Positions 35,141-44,900 of a DNA stretch of 64,000 nucleotides are shown piece after piece; position 1 is the stretch's first letter, and each line of letters starts with the position of its first letter. Where the stretch lies: assembly GCA_021397845.1 (NCBI GenBank), contig CM038040.1:45465088-45529087 (forward strand). Direction: 5' to 3'. The notes beneath the pieces are model-generated. The model made no database searches, was not told the origin of the DNA, and was given only the letters and a program-made list of their open reading frames with translations. This DNA is from Areca catechu. Its lineage: Eukaryota; Streptophyta; Magnoliopsida; Arecales; Arecaceae. Position numbers and translations under genes: made by a program.

Positions 35141-37014
35141 CTTAAACTGATTGACAGTTTTTCAAACGTTGTTTAAGGTATTTTACAAATTGGTTTAATT
35201 CTGGCTCAGCGCCCTTCGTGGCCTCAGCGGCCACCCTCTTTGACTCGGTGGCCTCCAGCCTGGCTACCTCCGTCGAGTTGGTCGTCGTCTCTGCTGCTTT
35301 CTCAGCGGCGGCAAGTTTCTTCTTCACGGTCGCTAGTTCTGCCTGGGCGGCTCGGGCGATCTCCTTGTGCCGGTCAGCCTCGGCACTGTACCAATTCAAT
35401 TTCTTCTCGACAACGGAGAGGTCGTCGATCGCCTTCTTCGAACGGCTCCGCTCCAAGTCATGAGCCGTCAAGAGTCCTCTTGCTCGCCCCTCGACATCGG
35501 CGAGCTCTCTTTCGAGGTCCTTGATCTTCAACTCAAGGCCCTACTTGCCCTGACCTTCTCCTTCAGGTCCGCCTTCAAAGATTCGATCTCGGCGGCCTAT
35601 TGCCACTTGAGACGCTCCCCGCTCTGGAAGTGGCCCCTGATGTAGAGGGCCTCGGCACCAATTGCAACCGTAAAGAAGAAGAAGGTCAGTAAAAAAAAAA
35701 AATGAAGTGAAAAACAAATGAAAGAAGCAAAAGAGCTCACCGAATACAACTGAGAAAAGAAGATCTTGAAGACATCGGCCACCTGCATCCCGGCCATCTA
35801 TTGCCGGTCGCACGCTTGGATGGAGAAGTCCATCAAGCGTTCGGCAAGCTCGGGGCTCTAGAGGACTGAGTTCTTCGGCCCCATCCTGAAGGGGAGATAG
35901 TGTCGCGCCTCCTCCCTCCGGCTATCTCCATGAGCGGGCGACCTTGCACCGCTGACTGAAGGGCCTCGATGGGCAGGCCGGGAGGCCGGTGCCGGTGCAG
36001 GCGACGTATCTGTCATGGCCCTATGAGTGCCCCGGGTCTCCTCAACACCAGCATCGGCGACAGACGGACTCGGAGGATGGCAGGGTGCAGCAGCAGCAGT
36101 GACAGCCTTCGCCCGGACTACCACTTCGGGCTCTGCAGCGGGGGCCTGCTGGGCGGACCTCGGAGTCACAGGGGCTGCCCTCTCCACCGACACAAGAGCA
36201 GCATGGGGCACCTCTGAGCTCGGGCCAGCAGCTGCAGTCGAGCTTAGACCGATCACCACCGTGGGGGCGGCTGCATAAGCGCTCTCACCCCGGGCCCACC
36301 TGGAAGCGGGCTCCCCGCCAGCCCGGTCGGCCGCCTCTTCTTGGTAATGGCCAAAAGATCACTCTCATAGAAGATCATAGCTGCATGCAAATTACGCAGC
36401 GGTTAGAACCTGTGGGAAACTACATAAGAAGTGCAAGAAGGAAGGAAAAAAAAGGTCAGGTCGAACTCACCCGACCCATTCGTTGGGTCGACCCCGAGTC
36501 GGCGAGGTTCTGCTCAGATAACAGGACCTCGAGAGGAGGAATCTGCGTGGTGCGGAGCTGCTCGTAATCATCTCGGTCAGCCACATCGACCGCAGAGTTT
36601 CGATTGGGGGACTTGTCCAGATTGCTCCAGACCCAGTCACCCCCTCGACCTCGACAAAGAAAAACTTACTCTTCCATCCCTTGACGCAAGAGGGGAGCTC
36701 AAACTTAATGCCCTTCGGGCGAGAGGACAAAGACCACCACCCATCCTCGGTTGGGTGGCGCTTCAGGGCAAAGAAAGCCCTGAACAAAGAGAATCAGGTC
36801 ACGACCCCATGAAGATGATAAAGCACAATGAAGGAGAAAATGATCCTAATAGTGTTTGGTACCAGCTGCGCCGGGACCAAACGATAATTATCTAAGATTG
36901 ACAGAAAGAAAAGGTAGAAGGGAAAGCGGAGACCTCCAGAGAAGGTCCCCCTCAAAGAGGCAAGACAGCTCGGCCACTCGAAGTGACCCGCTCCCCCGGA
37001 CAAGGGATCATGAG

Positions 37015-39197
37015 CTGGACAGAAGGTGGGATGCCATAGACATCCGGACAGTCCTAAGTTCCCGGCGGTGATCGTGGAGGCGACCCCACCAGGACCCGCA
37101 GGCCGGACAGGTTCGGAGACAGGAGCAGAGTGGTGCGGGCACCAGACTCAGAAGAAGACTTCAGAGCTCCATTTGGATCTCTGATTGACATTGCCGAGAA
37201 ATTAGGGTTTGTAATAAAGTTTGACCTGGTCAACCAGTTTATTTATTTCTTGAGTCACCATTTAAATTTTGTTGAGTCATGTTGACTCGATGCAAGTCCC
37301 GATGTGGTTTCAATTTGGTCCAAAATGGTGCCACATTTGTCTTCCAATCAAATCAAGGTTCAAGCAAGTGGAGGCCACACTCCAAGCCACACGCCCAGCC
37401 ACACTCCGAGCACACGCCAGAGTCCCAGGAGGCATCCACGAGTGTCATGGTCCCCACATCCAAAGAAGAAAAAAATCAATTGGAAGCTAATTTAAAGGAG
37501 GCCCCCATACCTGCCATTTTGTCTAAGCAAAGAAGGAAAAGACTTCTCTTGGAAAAAAAATCAAAGAAGGACATCCAATTGAAGTTCAAATCAAAATCAA
37601 AGAGCTTAACTTGGAGTGGAAGAAAAGAAGAAATGCCATAAGAAGAAGAGGACTCCAAATCCAAATCTAACTCCAAAAGAGGCGCCATAAAATTCCAAAA
37701 AAAATTCCTTTATGGCCATCCCAAATTTTTTTTGAACTCTTGGTCGGCCAAGAGAGGAGATTTTCTACCTAATCTAGAGGTTGGAGGAGTTTAGTCCCAC
37801 ATGGGAATTTGTACAAGCTTGGAGAAAATTTTAGGTCTATATAATAGACCCCTCTTTGTAACTTTAAAAATCAATGAAGAAAAATTATTTTTGCTATTCT
37901 CTTGTGTTGAGTGACCTAGGTTTCTCTTCTTCCGCACTATTCTAAGTGTTGAGCTCCGTGAGGGGGTAATCCGGGTTCCATTGGAGCCTTGAGGAGGTGA
38001 GAGATCTCCATCTTTATCCAAAACCCTAGGTTAGCCACTTAAAAATCCAAAACCCTAGCCGCCCATCATTATTTTCAATCCATCAAACCCTAGCTCCTTC
38101 CATCTCCCACGGCCTCTCTCTCTCTACAAGTCCAGGCCGTCCACCTTCATCCAGATCCAGTCCGGCTACTTCAGATCCAGAGCAAGTTCCAAGGAAAATC
38201 ACATCAACATCTAGGAGAATCCAGTTTTCAGCAATTTCAATCTTCAAGTCATCAACCTGGTAAATCTTTCCCTTGACTCTCTGATTCCATCAATTATTTT
38301 TCTTCTCTTCCAGATCTTGAGTTCAGGAGAAGCCAACCCGCCAAAGGACCAGTATTGGAGGATCCATTACGAAGATATCTGAATCCGAGGATCCAACAAT
38401 CTGCTCGGGAGAGTTCTTCCACCAAAATCTGTGAAGATCATTGTCTGGTTAGGTAAACCATCTCTTCTCTTTATTTCTGTTCTGTTGAAAGTTCGGAGCG
38501 AAACCCTAGGTCTGGGAGTTTCTCAACCCCCATCGATCCGTTGCTTCTGAACTACTCTGATAATTTAGTTTCCTTAAAATTGTGCTTTCAATTATCATAT
38601 TAGTATCTTTCAATGTTAGGTTAACTTTTCTTTGATTTGAAGCCAACTTCTACAAACATATAAAAACAACAAAAAAAATTAGTTAATCTTAATTTACTTC
38701 CGCATTGCATCCCTTTATTTGTTCTGCATCACAGAGGAAGGAGGAAGAGAAGGACTAGATCTCGGTTCCCTAATGAGAACCAGACCAGGAGGGCGCCTTC
38801 TACTGAGCTCAAAGCGAGCTACACCTCCCTCCCTGTCAGAAGAAGAAGAAGAAGATGCCGGCCTCCGTTCGGAGGGACCGGCCTCGCTCTGATCAGCGGA
38901 GGGACGGAACTGGACAGAAGGTGGGATGCCATAGACATCCCGGACAGTCCTGAGTTCCCCGGCGGTGATCGTGGAGGCGACCCACCGGACCCGCAGGCCG
39001 GACAGGTTCGGAGACAGGAGCAGAGGAAGGAGGAAGAGAAGGACTAGATCTCGGTTTCCCTAATGAGAACCAGACCAGGAGGGGCGCCTTCTACTGAGCT
39101 CAAAGCGAGCTACACTCCCTCCCTGTCAGAAGAAGAAGAAGGATGCCGGCCTCCGTTCGGAGGGACCGGCCTCGCTCTGATCAGCGGAGGGACGGAA
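37015..39197. repeat. Tandem 289-bp duplication (X-Y-X-Y) split by an LTR insertion
   Basis: Block X (ctggacagaaggtgggatgc ... gagcagag) occurs at 37015-37130 and 38910-39025. Block Y (gaaggaggaagagaagg ... gggacggaa) occurs at 38737-38909 and 39026-39197. Without the insertion the order would be X-Y-X-Y. The copies differ by a few substitutions and by several run-length changes. Confidence 0.9.
37131..38731 (+). mobile_element. Solo LTR (1601 bp) with CAGAG target-site duplication
   Basis: Begins TGGTGCGG and ends TGCATCA, so it has TG...CA ends with short inverted termini (TGGTGC/TGATGC). CAGAG is present immediately before (37126-37130) and after (38732-38736). The second copy of the host repeat has the unoccupied junction gagcagaggaagg at 39018-39030, which fixes the borders. 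Inside, a TATA-like TATATAA lies at 37838-37844, followed by leader sequence, a cttgtgttgag stretch and AAACCCTA words. There is no coding sequence, so a solo LTR is preferred over a small non-autonomous element. The parent family is not identified. Confidence 0.8.
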
Positions 39198-39899
39198 GCC
39201 CGGACCAAAACGGGACATCCTCAAGGCAAAGGAGAAGAAGAACTCAAAGCTGAAGACCGAGAGAGGAGACTCAACCGAAAAGACTCCGGACCTCAGGAAA
39301 GAACCCTATTATGGTGAGAGAAAGAGGAAGAAGAAGAAGAAGCTGACCTGTTTGCTTAGAAAATTTCGGGGCGACTGGGGGGAGGAAGAAGCTTGGGTGC
39401 GGCGGCAGCAGGCACGAGAATTCAAAAAGGATAGATGGTTCGGGTAAGGCCTTCCTTTCATTTCGAATGACCTAAGGGATTCGTACCGATTCAACCGCTC
39501 CCACCAACTATCTGCGCCACATGCCTCCCATTGGTGAGAATGTCATCCCAGCCGCTCTGCATTCTGCGCCAGCATTAATTGCTCCTCGGACGTGGCCACG
39601 TGGCATCCCGCATTGCCCGCAGGGGCGGTCCCGAAGCACCAGCAATCATGGCCATCATCGCATCAGATCTTTGCCTTTCCATGTCAGCACTGCAATTACT
39701 CCTTCGACCCGCGCCGCGCACTAACGAGCCTCGGAGTGGGGGCAAATGATGTGGTAGGACCGTTGACATGGAAAACTGCAGGCCCACGTCAAGAGAAGAC
39801 GCCACGATGATTTCCCGCTCAGACCCCACTACCGAGCTGAGTTGAACTCCCTCAGGACAGCAAGTCGAGCTCAGTCCTCCGCCAGTCGAGCTCATGAGC

Positions 39900-40615
39900 T
39901 CGACGCCTAGGTCGGAGCCGCCTTCCGCCCTCCAAGTGAGACCCTCGGAGGTTAGTGCCCTGCAATCGAGATGAGTCAAGAACTCACCCGCCGATGTGGA
40001 GCCTCTCTGAGCGCGCGCCCTTAGACCGGGTCCGCTTTCCGCCCTCCAGAGTGAGACCTCGAAGGTTAGTGCCTGCAGTCGAGGTCGAGCCAAGAACTCA
40101 CCCGCCGATGTGGAGCCTCTCTGAGCGTGCACCCTCTGGACCGGGTCGCCTTCCGCCCTCCAGAGTGAGACCCTCGGAAGTTAGTGCCCTGCGGTCGAGG
40201 CGAGCCAAGAACTCACTCGCTGATGTGGAGCTCCGAGCCGCGCCCTCTGGACCAGGTCCGCCTTCGCCCTCCAAGTGAGACCCTCAGATGTTAGTGCCCT
40301 GCGGTCGAGGTCGAGCCAGAACTCACCGATATAGAGCCTCTCCGAGCGTGCGCCCTCTGGACCGGTCGCCTTCCGCCCTCCAGGTGAGACCCTCGGAGGT
40401 TAGTGCCCTGCGGTCGAGGTCGAGCCAAGAACTCACTGCCGATGTGGAGCCTCTCCGAGCGCGCGCCTCTGGAACGGGTCCGCCTTCCGCCCTCCGGAGT
40501 GAGACCCTCGAGGTTAGTACCCTGCGGTCGAGGTCGAGCCAAGAGCTCACCCCGATGTGGAGCCTCTCCGAGCATGCGCCCTTCGGACCGGGCCCGCACT
40601 TCGCCTCCTCCACCT
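39900..40615. repeat. Six-copy tandem array of about 112 bp in the Tat-like LTR
   Basis: The word gttagt(g)cc marks each unit at 39951, 40065, 40180, 40290, 40399 and 40513 (spacings 109-115). Each unit contains gatgtggagcctctc(c/t)gagcg, ctctggaccgggtccgcc and gccctccagagtgagaccctcg. Ala/Arg/Ser/Pro-rich open frames on both strands result from the repeat and are not genes. Confidence 0.9.
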
Positions 40616-41496
40616 AGGCACCCTCGCGAGCTCGGAGCGCTTAGGGTGAGCCAGCCTTGCCATCCCAGCTCGCCCAGCCCGAACGAGGTCCTCACCAGCC
40701 GAAGACATCGGCGAGCTGCCCAAGGACCATACCGTAGCGCCTCCTAGACGTACTGACTGCCTGAAACTGCCAGTTACACCAAAAAGGTAGGTAGCGCGTT
40801 GCTCGAGATGCTACATTCCTCACCAACCGCTCAGATCACTCAAGAAGAAGGCCAACCGGGAGATTCGAATCCCGCGGCAGCGGCCCACCGTTCGACGCAC
40901 CCCCAAATTTCCCGGATAAGGCAACTAAGGAGGGTGTCGGAGCGCCTGACAACGCACCCTATCATGAATCAGGAAAGGCTCATTGGGACACCGCCGCATG
41001 TGCTTGACAGTCCGGCGGGGATCCCGAAACAAGCACCGACGGTAATCAAGTTCACAACCAACCTGGAGGTAACACATAATAACAAAACACACAGCAAAAA
41101 ATGTACAAGCAAGAAAAAAGAGAAGGGGGCATGGCACCACATGACCACCATCACTACCACAAGCACAAGCGCAAGCCCGACCAGAGGGCGAAGCGCCACG
41201 ACCACCGCTGACAAGGAAACGGGGGCACAAGGAGAGACGGAGGAACAGAGCATTCCTCTGTCCCCGTACCATTCTCCCCTGCGACGTTATACCTTCATGC
41301 ACATCTTTACTCCTAGTGCGGCTGAGTCCATCAAGACTCTAACTGTTATCTCGCAGGTCCAGGAGCGTAAGATCGCCGGCAGCAAGGCGTCCGCACCCGC
41401 AAGGAGATCCGGGAACCGAGATGGCGGGCGGTCCGAGGAACACACTCCGGCGCCGACAGCAGCTACGAGCCACGACATCTTGGCGGCAACAATTTT

Positions 41497-41686
41497 AATA
41501 TACATATTAAAATATTAAAATAGTTTAGACTGGATTTGGGTTGGATGTATATTTATCCAGTACTATCCCAACTTAAAATTTGGGTTTTATCAAACCTGAT
41601 CTAAATCCAGTCAAAGTATTAACTACCCATTAATTAGATTGGATCGGGTTGGATATCTATAGAATTAGATTTTGTTGCATCCCTAG
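41497..41686. mobile_element. Remnant of a hAT-like element (right end only)
   Basis: ggatttgggttggatg and ggatcgggttggatat words followed by ttgcatccctag at 41675-41686, a terminal sequence common in plant hAT MITEs. The left end is missing, apparently cut by the Tat-like fragment at 41491. Confidence 0.35.
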
Positions 41687-41699
41687 CTACTAGCTGGTG

Positions 41700-41967
41700 C
41701 TGTATTTTTGGTTCGGGCTAGTCTCAGGCTGGGCCGAAATCATTAGTTGATCTTGGCCCAAAATATAGGCAGGGCCGATTTTTAGCCCAAACCCTATCCG
41801 AAAACCCGGGCCTTGCCCGCAGCCAGTGCCAAGTCGGCCGGCCCGACGGTTCACGAACTGTCCGGAGGTCACTTCCAGCCCTACTTAATACGGCTACCCC
41901 CGCCATTTCCCCCAAACCATCCTCTCCTCCCCCAGCCCAAAACCCTACTGGAATGATCCCATCCCCA
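41700..41967 (+). promoter_or_regulatory. UBP14 promoter and 5' leader
   Basis: Up to 41840 it has repeated ggcc words (ggctgggccgaaat, aagtcggccggcccgac). A CT-rich leader (cctctcctcccccagccc) then precedes the start codon. Telo-boxes AAACCCTA lie at 41789-41796 and 41940-41947. Only about 480 bp separates the start codon from the transposon border at 41491, so the promoter is either short or partly built from transposon sequence. Confidence 0.5.
41940..41947 (+). promoter_or_regulatory. Telo-box AAACCCTA in the UBP14 leader
   Basis: AAACCCTA lies 20-30 bases before the start codon, on the sense strand. A second copy is at 41789-41796. Confidence 0.55.
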
Positions 41968-44900
41968 ATGGAGCTTCTCCGTTCTCACCTCTCCAAGGTT
42001 CGAATCCCGGAGCCCACCAACCGCATCTACAAGCAGGAGTGCTGCATCTCCTTCGATACTCCGGTAATCCCTCCTGTTCCCGAATTCTAGGGTTTCTCCG
42101 ATCTATTCTTGCTCTCTTTTTTCCGATTTCAAGTTGTTTGATGGCGACCTGGTCCGGTTCAGAGGTCGGATGGGGGCCTGTACGTGGATCTGTGCTCGTT
42201 TCTTGCGTTCGGGAAGGAGTACGTCGGCTGGAGCTACGCGAAGACGGGGAATCCGGTCTACCTCCACATCCAGCAGAGGAGGAAGCCCGTCCCTGAGGAC
42301 CGTCCCCTCAAGAAACCCACCCTTCTCGCCATCGGTACCCGATTTGATTGCCTTCAGAACTTTCTTTTCTTTTGCTCTTTTTTTTTTCCTTATCTGTTTT
42401 GATGGTGGAATTACTTGGTGTAGTGGTTGAGATCTAACCAGGAAGAGTGCAAAATTATCAACTGTAACTAGAAATATCGAACATTTGTGGTATTGCAAAT
42501 TCTTTTTTCTTTTGAAGGGAAGGGAGATAAAATCGACAAGGTAGAACCATCCTGATCAATATTCAATACTCCCTACAAGTTTCAAACCCAGAAAGGGTGC
42601 TACCAGTGGGCGTATAACCCACTTCACACATAGAAGAATTATTTGTTTGGTTTTTAATTTTAATCTTAGGAAATGCGGCATGTTATTATCACTTTTATTT
42701 TTGACATTTCCCTTTTATTATTTAGGGAATTTCAAGGGATCATCCTATCTGAGTATTCACCATTCAAGAATTTGCTAATCATTCACTGATATATTATGGT
42801 TTCACCTAGATCAAGTTGCTCTGGGCAGCTATTTTCATTTCTTTTCAGTCAAGCCAGAGATATTGAATATATATGGGAGAACTAGTGTCTCCGAAATCAC
42901 TCTCTAGAAATGTTGGAAATATAATGACTTGTTGGTGCTCTTTATATACCATTCTTGCAGTGATATAGATATATAGATATGATTGAATGCTAATATCTGG
43001 AAAACTTAATTTTCCATGTTTTTTGAGGGAATACTTGTCAATGCCTTATGCATGTATTCTTTGATGACATGAATTGAGGTTCCTCATTGTTCTTATATGT
43101 AAATTTGTTAGAAGGATAGCATTTATTTACTTTGAAATTTAATCAGAGGTTTGCTTGGATGCATTAGTTGGCGACACAAAAGGAGGAAAGTATCTAATAA
43201 GATCGAATCTGAAATTATAGAGCAGAACACACAAACATAATATAAATTATCTGTTTCTTCATATTGTCTTGGTTTTGATAGCAATGTGTCGGAGATGAAT
43301 AGTGAATTTGTTTCTTTATAATGTGTTGGTTATTGAGGTTATTTGCTTTGTGTTAGCTCTTTGATGCTATCTACCTGGAACTATGCACTCATACGCATAA
43401 TATGAGTGGTTAGTTAATGAGGAGTTTGTGAAGCCAACCCATGGAATTTGGGACAAGGATTGATGATTTGGATATGGTATGCTTGTATTATATGGATAAA
43501 GCTAGGTGAATGAAGTGGACAAGTTCTTGTAGCCTGGGCTTAAGTTTTGTAGCTAGAATTTGGAGTGGCAAAAGTCTTAAGTCCAAAATGTGGGGTTATT
43601 CTGCCTAAAAATCAATTTTTGGCTTTGGTGATGTCACCATCCAAGTTAGATGCATCAAAGAGATGGGTGGCAGTTTGGGCTTATGGTGGGTAGGGCTATC
43701 AAACAAATGAGCTGCTTGTAAGCAGTTCGTGTGTGGCTCAAAATTTAGGGCTTGTTTGGATGGTTGGCCCAAAATCCATGGAATTTGTGGCCCGCAAGTT
43801 GAAACTATTGAATTATATGCTGGGTTATGCCTATGTCTACAACATCCAGGACTGTCTTTTATGTGAGCTGGCCTATGTCATTTTCTTCTCCCTGTGGGAT
43901 TCGGGCCAGCCCACAAAAGATAGTCCTGAATTGTTGTAGACATAGGCCTAACCCACATATAATTCAATAGTTTTGTTGGTTGGGCCACCAATCCCATAGG
44001 ATTTTGGGCCCAACCATCCAAACAGGCCCTTAGCTTGATATTGGCTTGCTTGTTCAGTAAAAATGGTTGTACAGGGCGTAAATTTTTTACTAAAAAATAA
44101 TGATCTAACACAAGCTAGTATGTTGCTCATTTTTTGTTCAATATAGTATTAATTATAATAATACTTAAAATAATACTTAAAAATTAATACTTTTTGGCTA
44201 TATATTATATATTAAAAATGACTTATAAAATAATACTTAAAAATTAATACTTTTTGGCTATTTATATATGTTTCTTATATTCGGTATTTTTTTTTAAAAA
44301 ATGACTTATCTTTTCCTTTGGATCTTGATCAAGGGGCTGCAACATGTATTTGCTGATAGACATTATAGGTATATTACAATCTTTTTGGTAGAGATCAATA
44401 AAAGCCCTAAATTTTCCTGTTTTCTCCTTTCACAAACATTTAAGGCACATTATAATCCATTTCTTTAGATACCAAGATCCTTCTCCATCTCCTTCTACAT
44501 ATCTCCATCTTTCTTACCTAAATCATGAATGATTATCCATCTTTCTTACCTTGGGATCTCACATCCTTTCTGTCCCTTTTTTGTGTAAGTCATCATCTCT
44601 GTGTGATCCAGGTGCTGAGGGTCGTGATCGCTCTGGTGTTTTATTGAATCAGCTCACCTCAATGGTGCCGAAATATCCTCCAATTATTGTGACTTTAGAC
44701 TTAGTTGTTTTGCCATTTGAAAGGGCAGAGTTGAGACTCTATTACAAGGTTGGAAAGAAGAGTGAGAAGATCAAGGTGGAGCCATGGCTTGGGAGAAAAC
44801 TGACAAGATGTTCTAACATATAAAAGTTTTTAGCTTAAGTGGCTGAGCTTGAGCTAGTTCAAAAATAACAAGTTGAGCTTGGGTTGATTTTTTGCTAGCT

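Larger units (their letters stand above)
35142..39300 (-). pseudogene. Tat-like fragment 2 ORF remnant, interrupted by an LTR insertion
   Basis: Homologue of the ORF at 26995-29546, read from right to left. The N-terminal part is near 39200-38740. The Transposase_28-like part is at 37050-36470 (LVPNTIRIIFSFIVLYHLHG, AFFALKRHPTEDGWWSLSS, GWKSKFFFVEVEG). An Ala/Pro/Val-rich linker lies at 36259-35858. A Glu/Lys/Ala coiled coil of about 129 residues spans 35531-35142 (IKDLERELADVEGRA...). It is broken by frameshifts, by the 1601-bp insertion, and by a 289-bp internal duplication. It is not functional. Confidence 0.7.
35142..41491 (-). mobile_element. Tat-like gypsy fragment 2, minus orientation
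   Basis: Mirror image of fragment 1. On the minus strand it begins TGTTGCCGCCAAGATG at 41491, continues through a tandem array (39.9-40.6 kb) and the part matching 26460-26740 (39.5-39.8 kb), and reaches the coding remnant (39.3-35.14 kb). It ends where copia internal sequence starts. Only one LTR is present, and the fragment is further split by the insertion at 37131-38731. GC content is far above its flanks. Confidence 0.65.

Noticed and set aside
39900..40615. Regular repeats considered as a CRISPR-like array
   Set aside because: Units of about 112 bp are contiguous with no unique spacers, and they lie within an LTR of a plant retrotransposon.
40799..41518. 239-codon plus-strand ORF, the longest open frame in the window
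   Set aside because: It lies wholly inside the Tat-like LTR, has low-complexity Thr/Ser/Ala composition, and is paralleled by open frames on the other strand.
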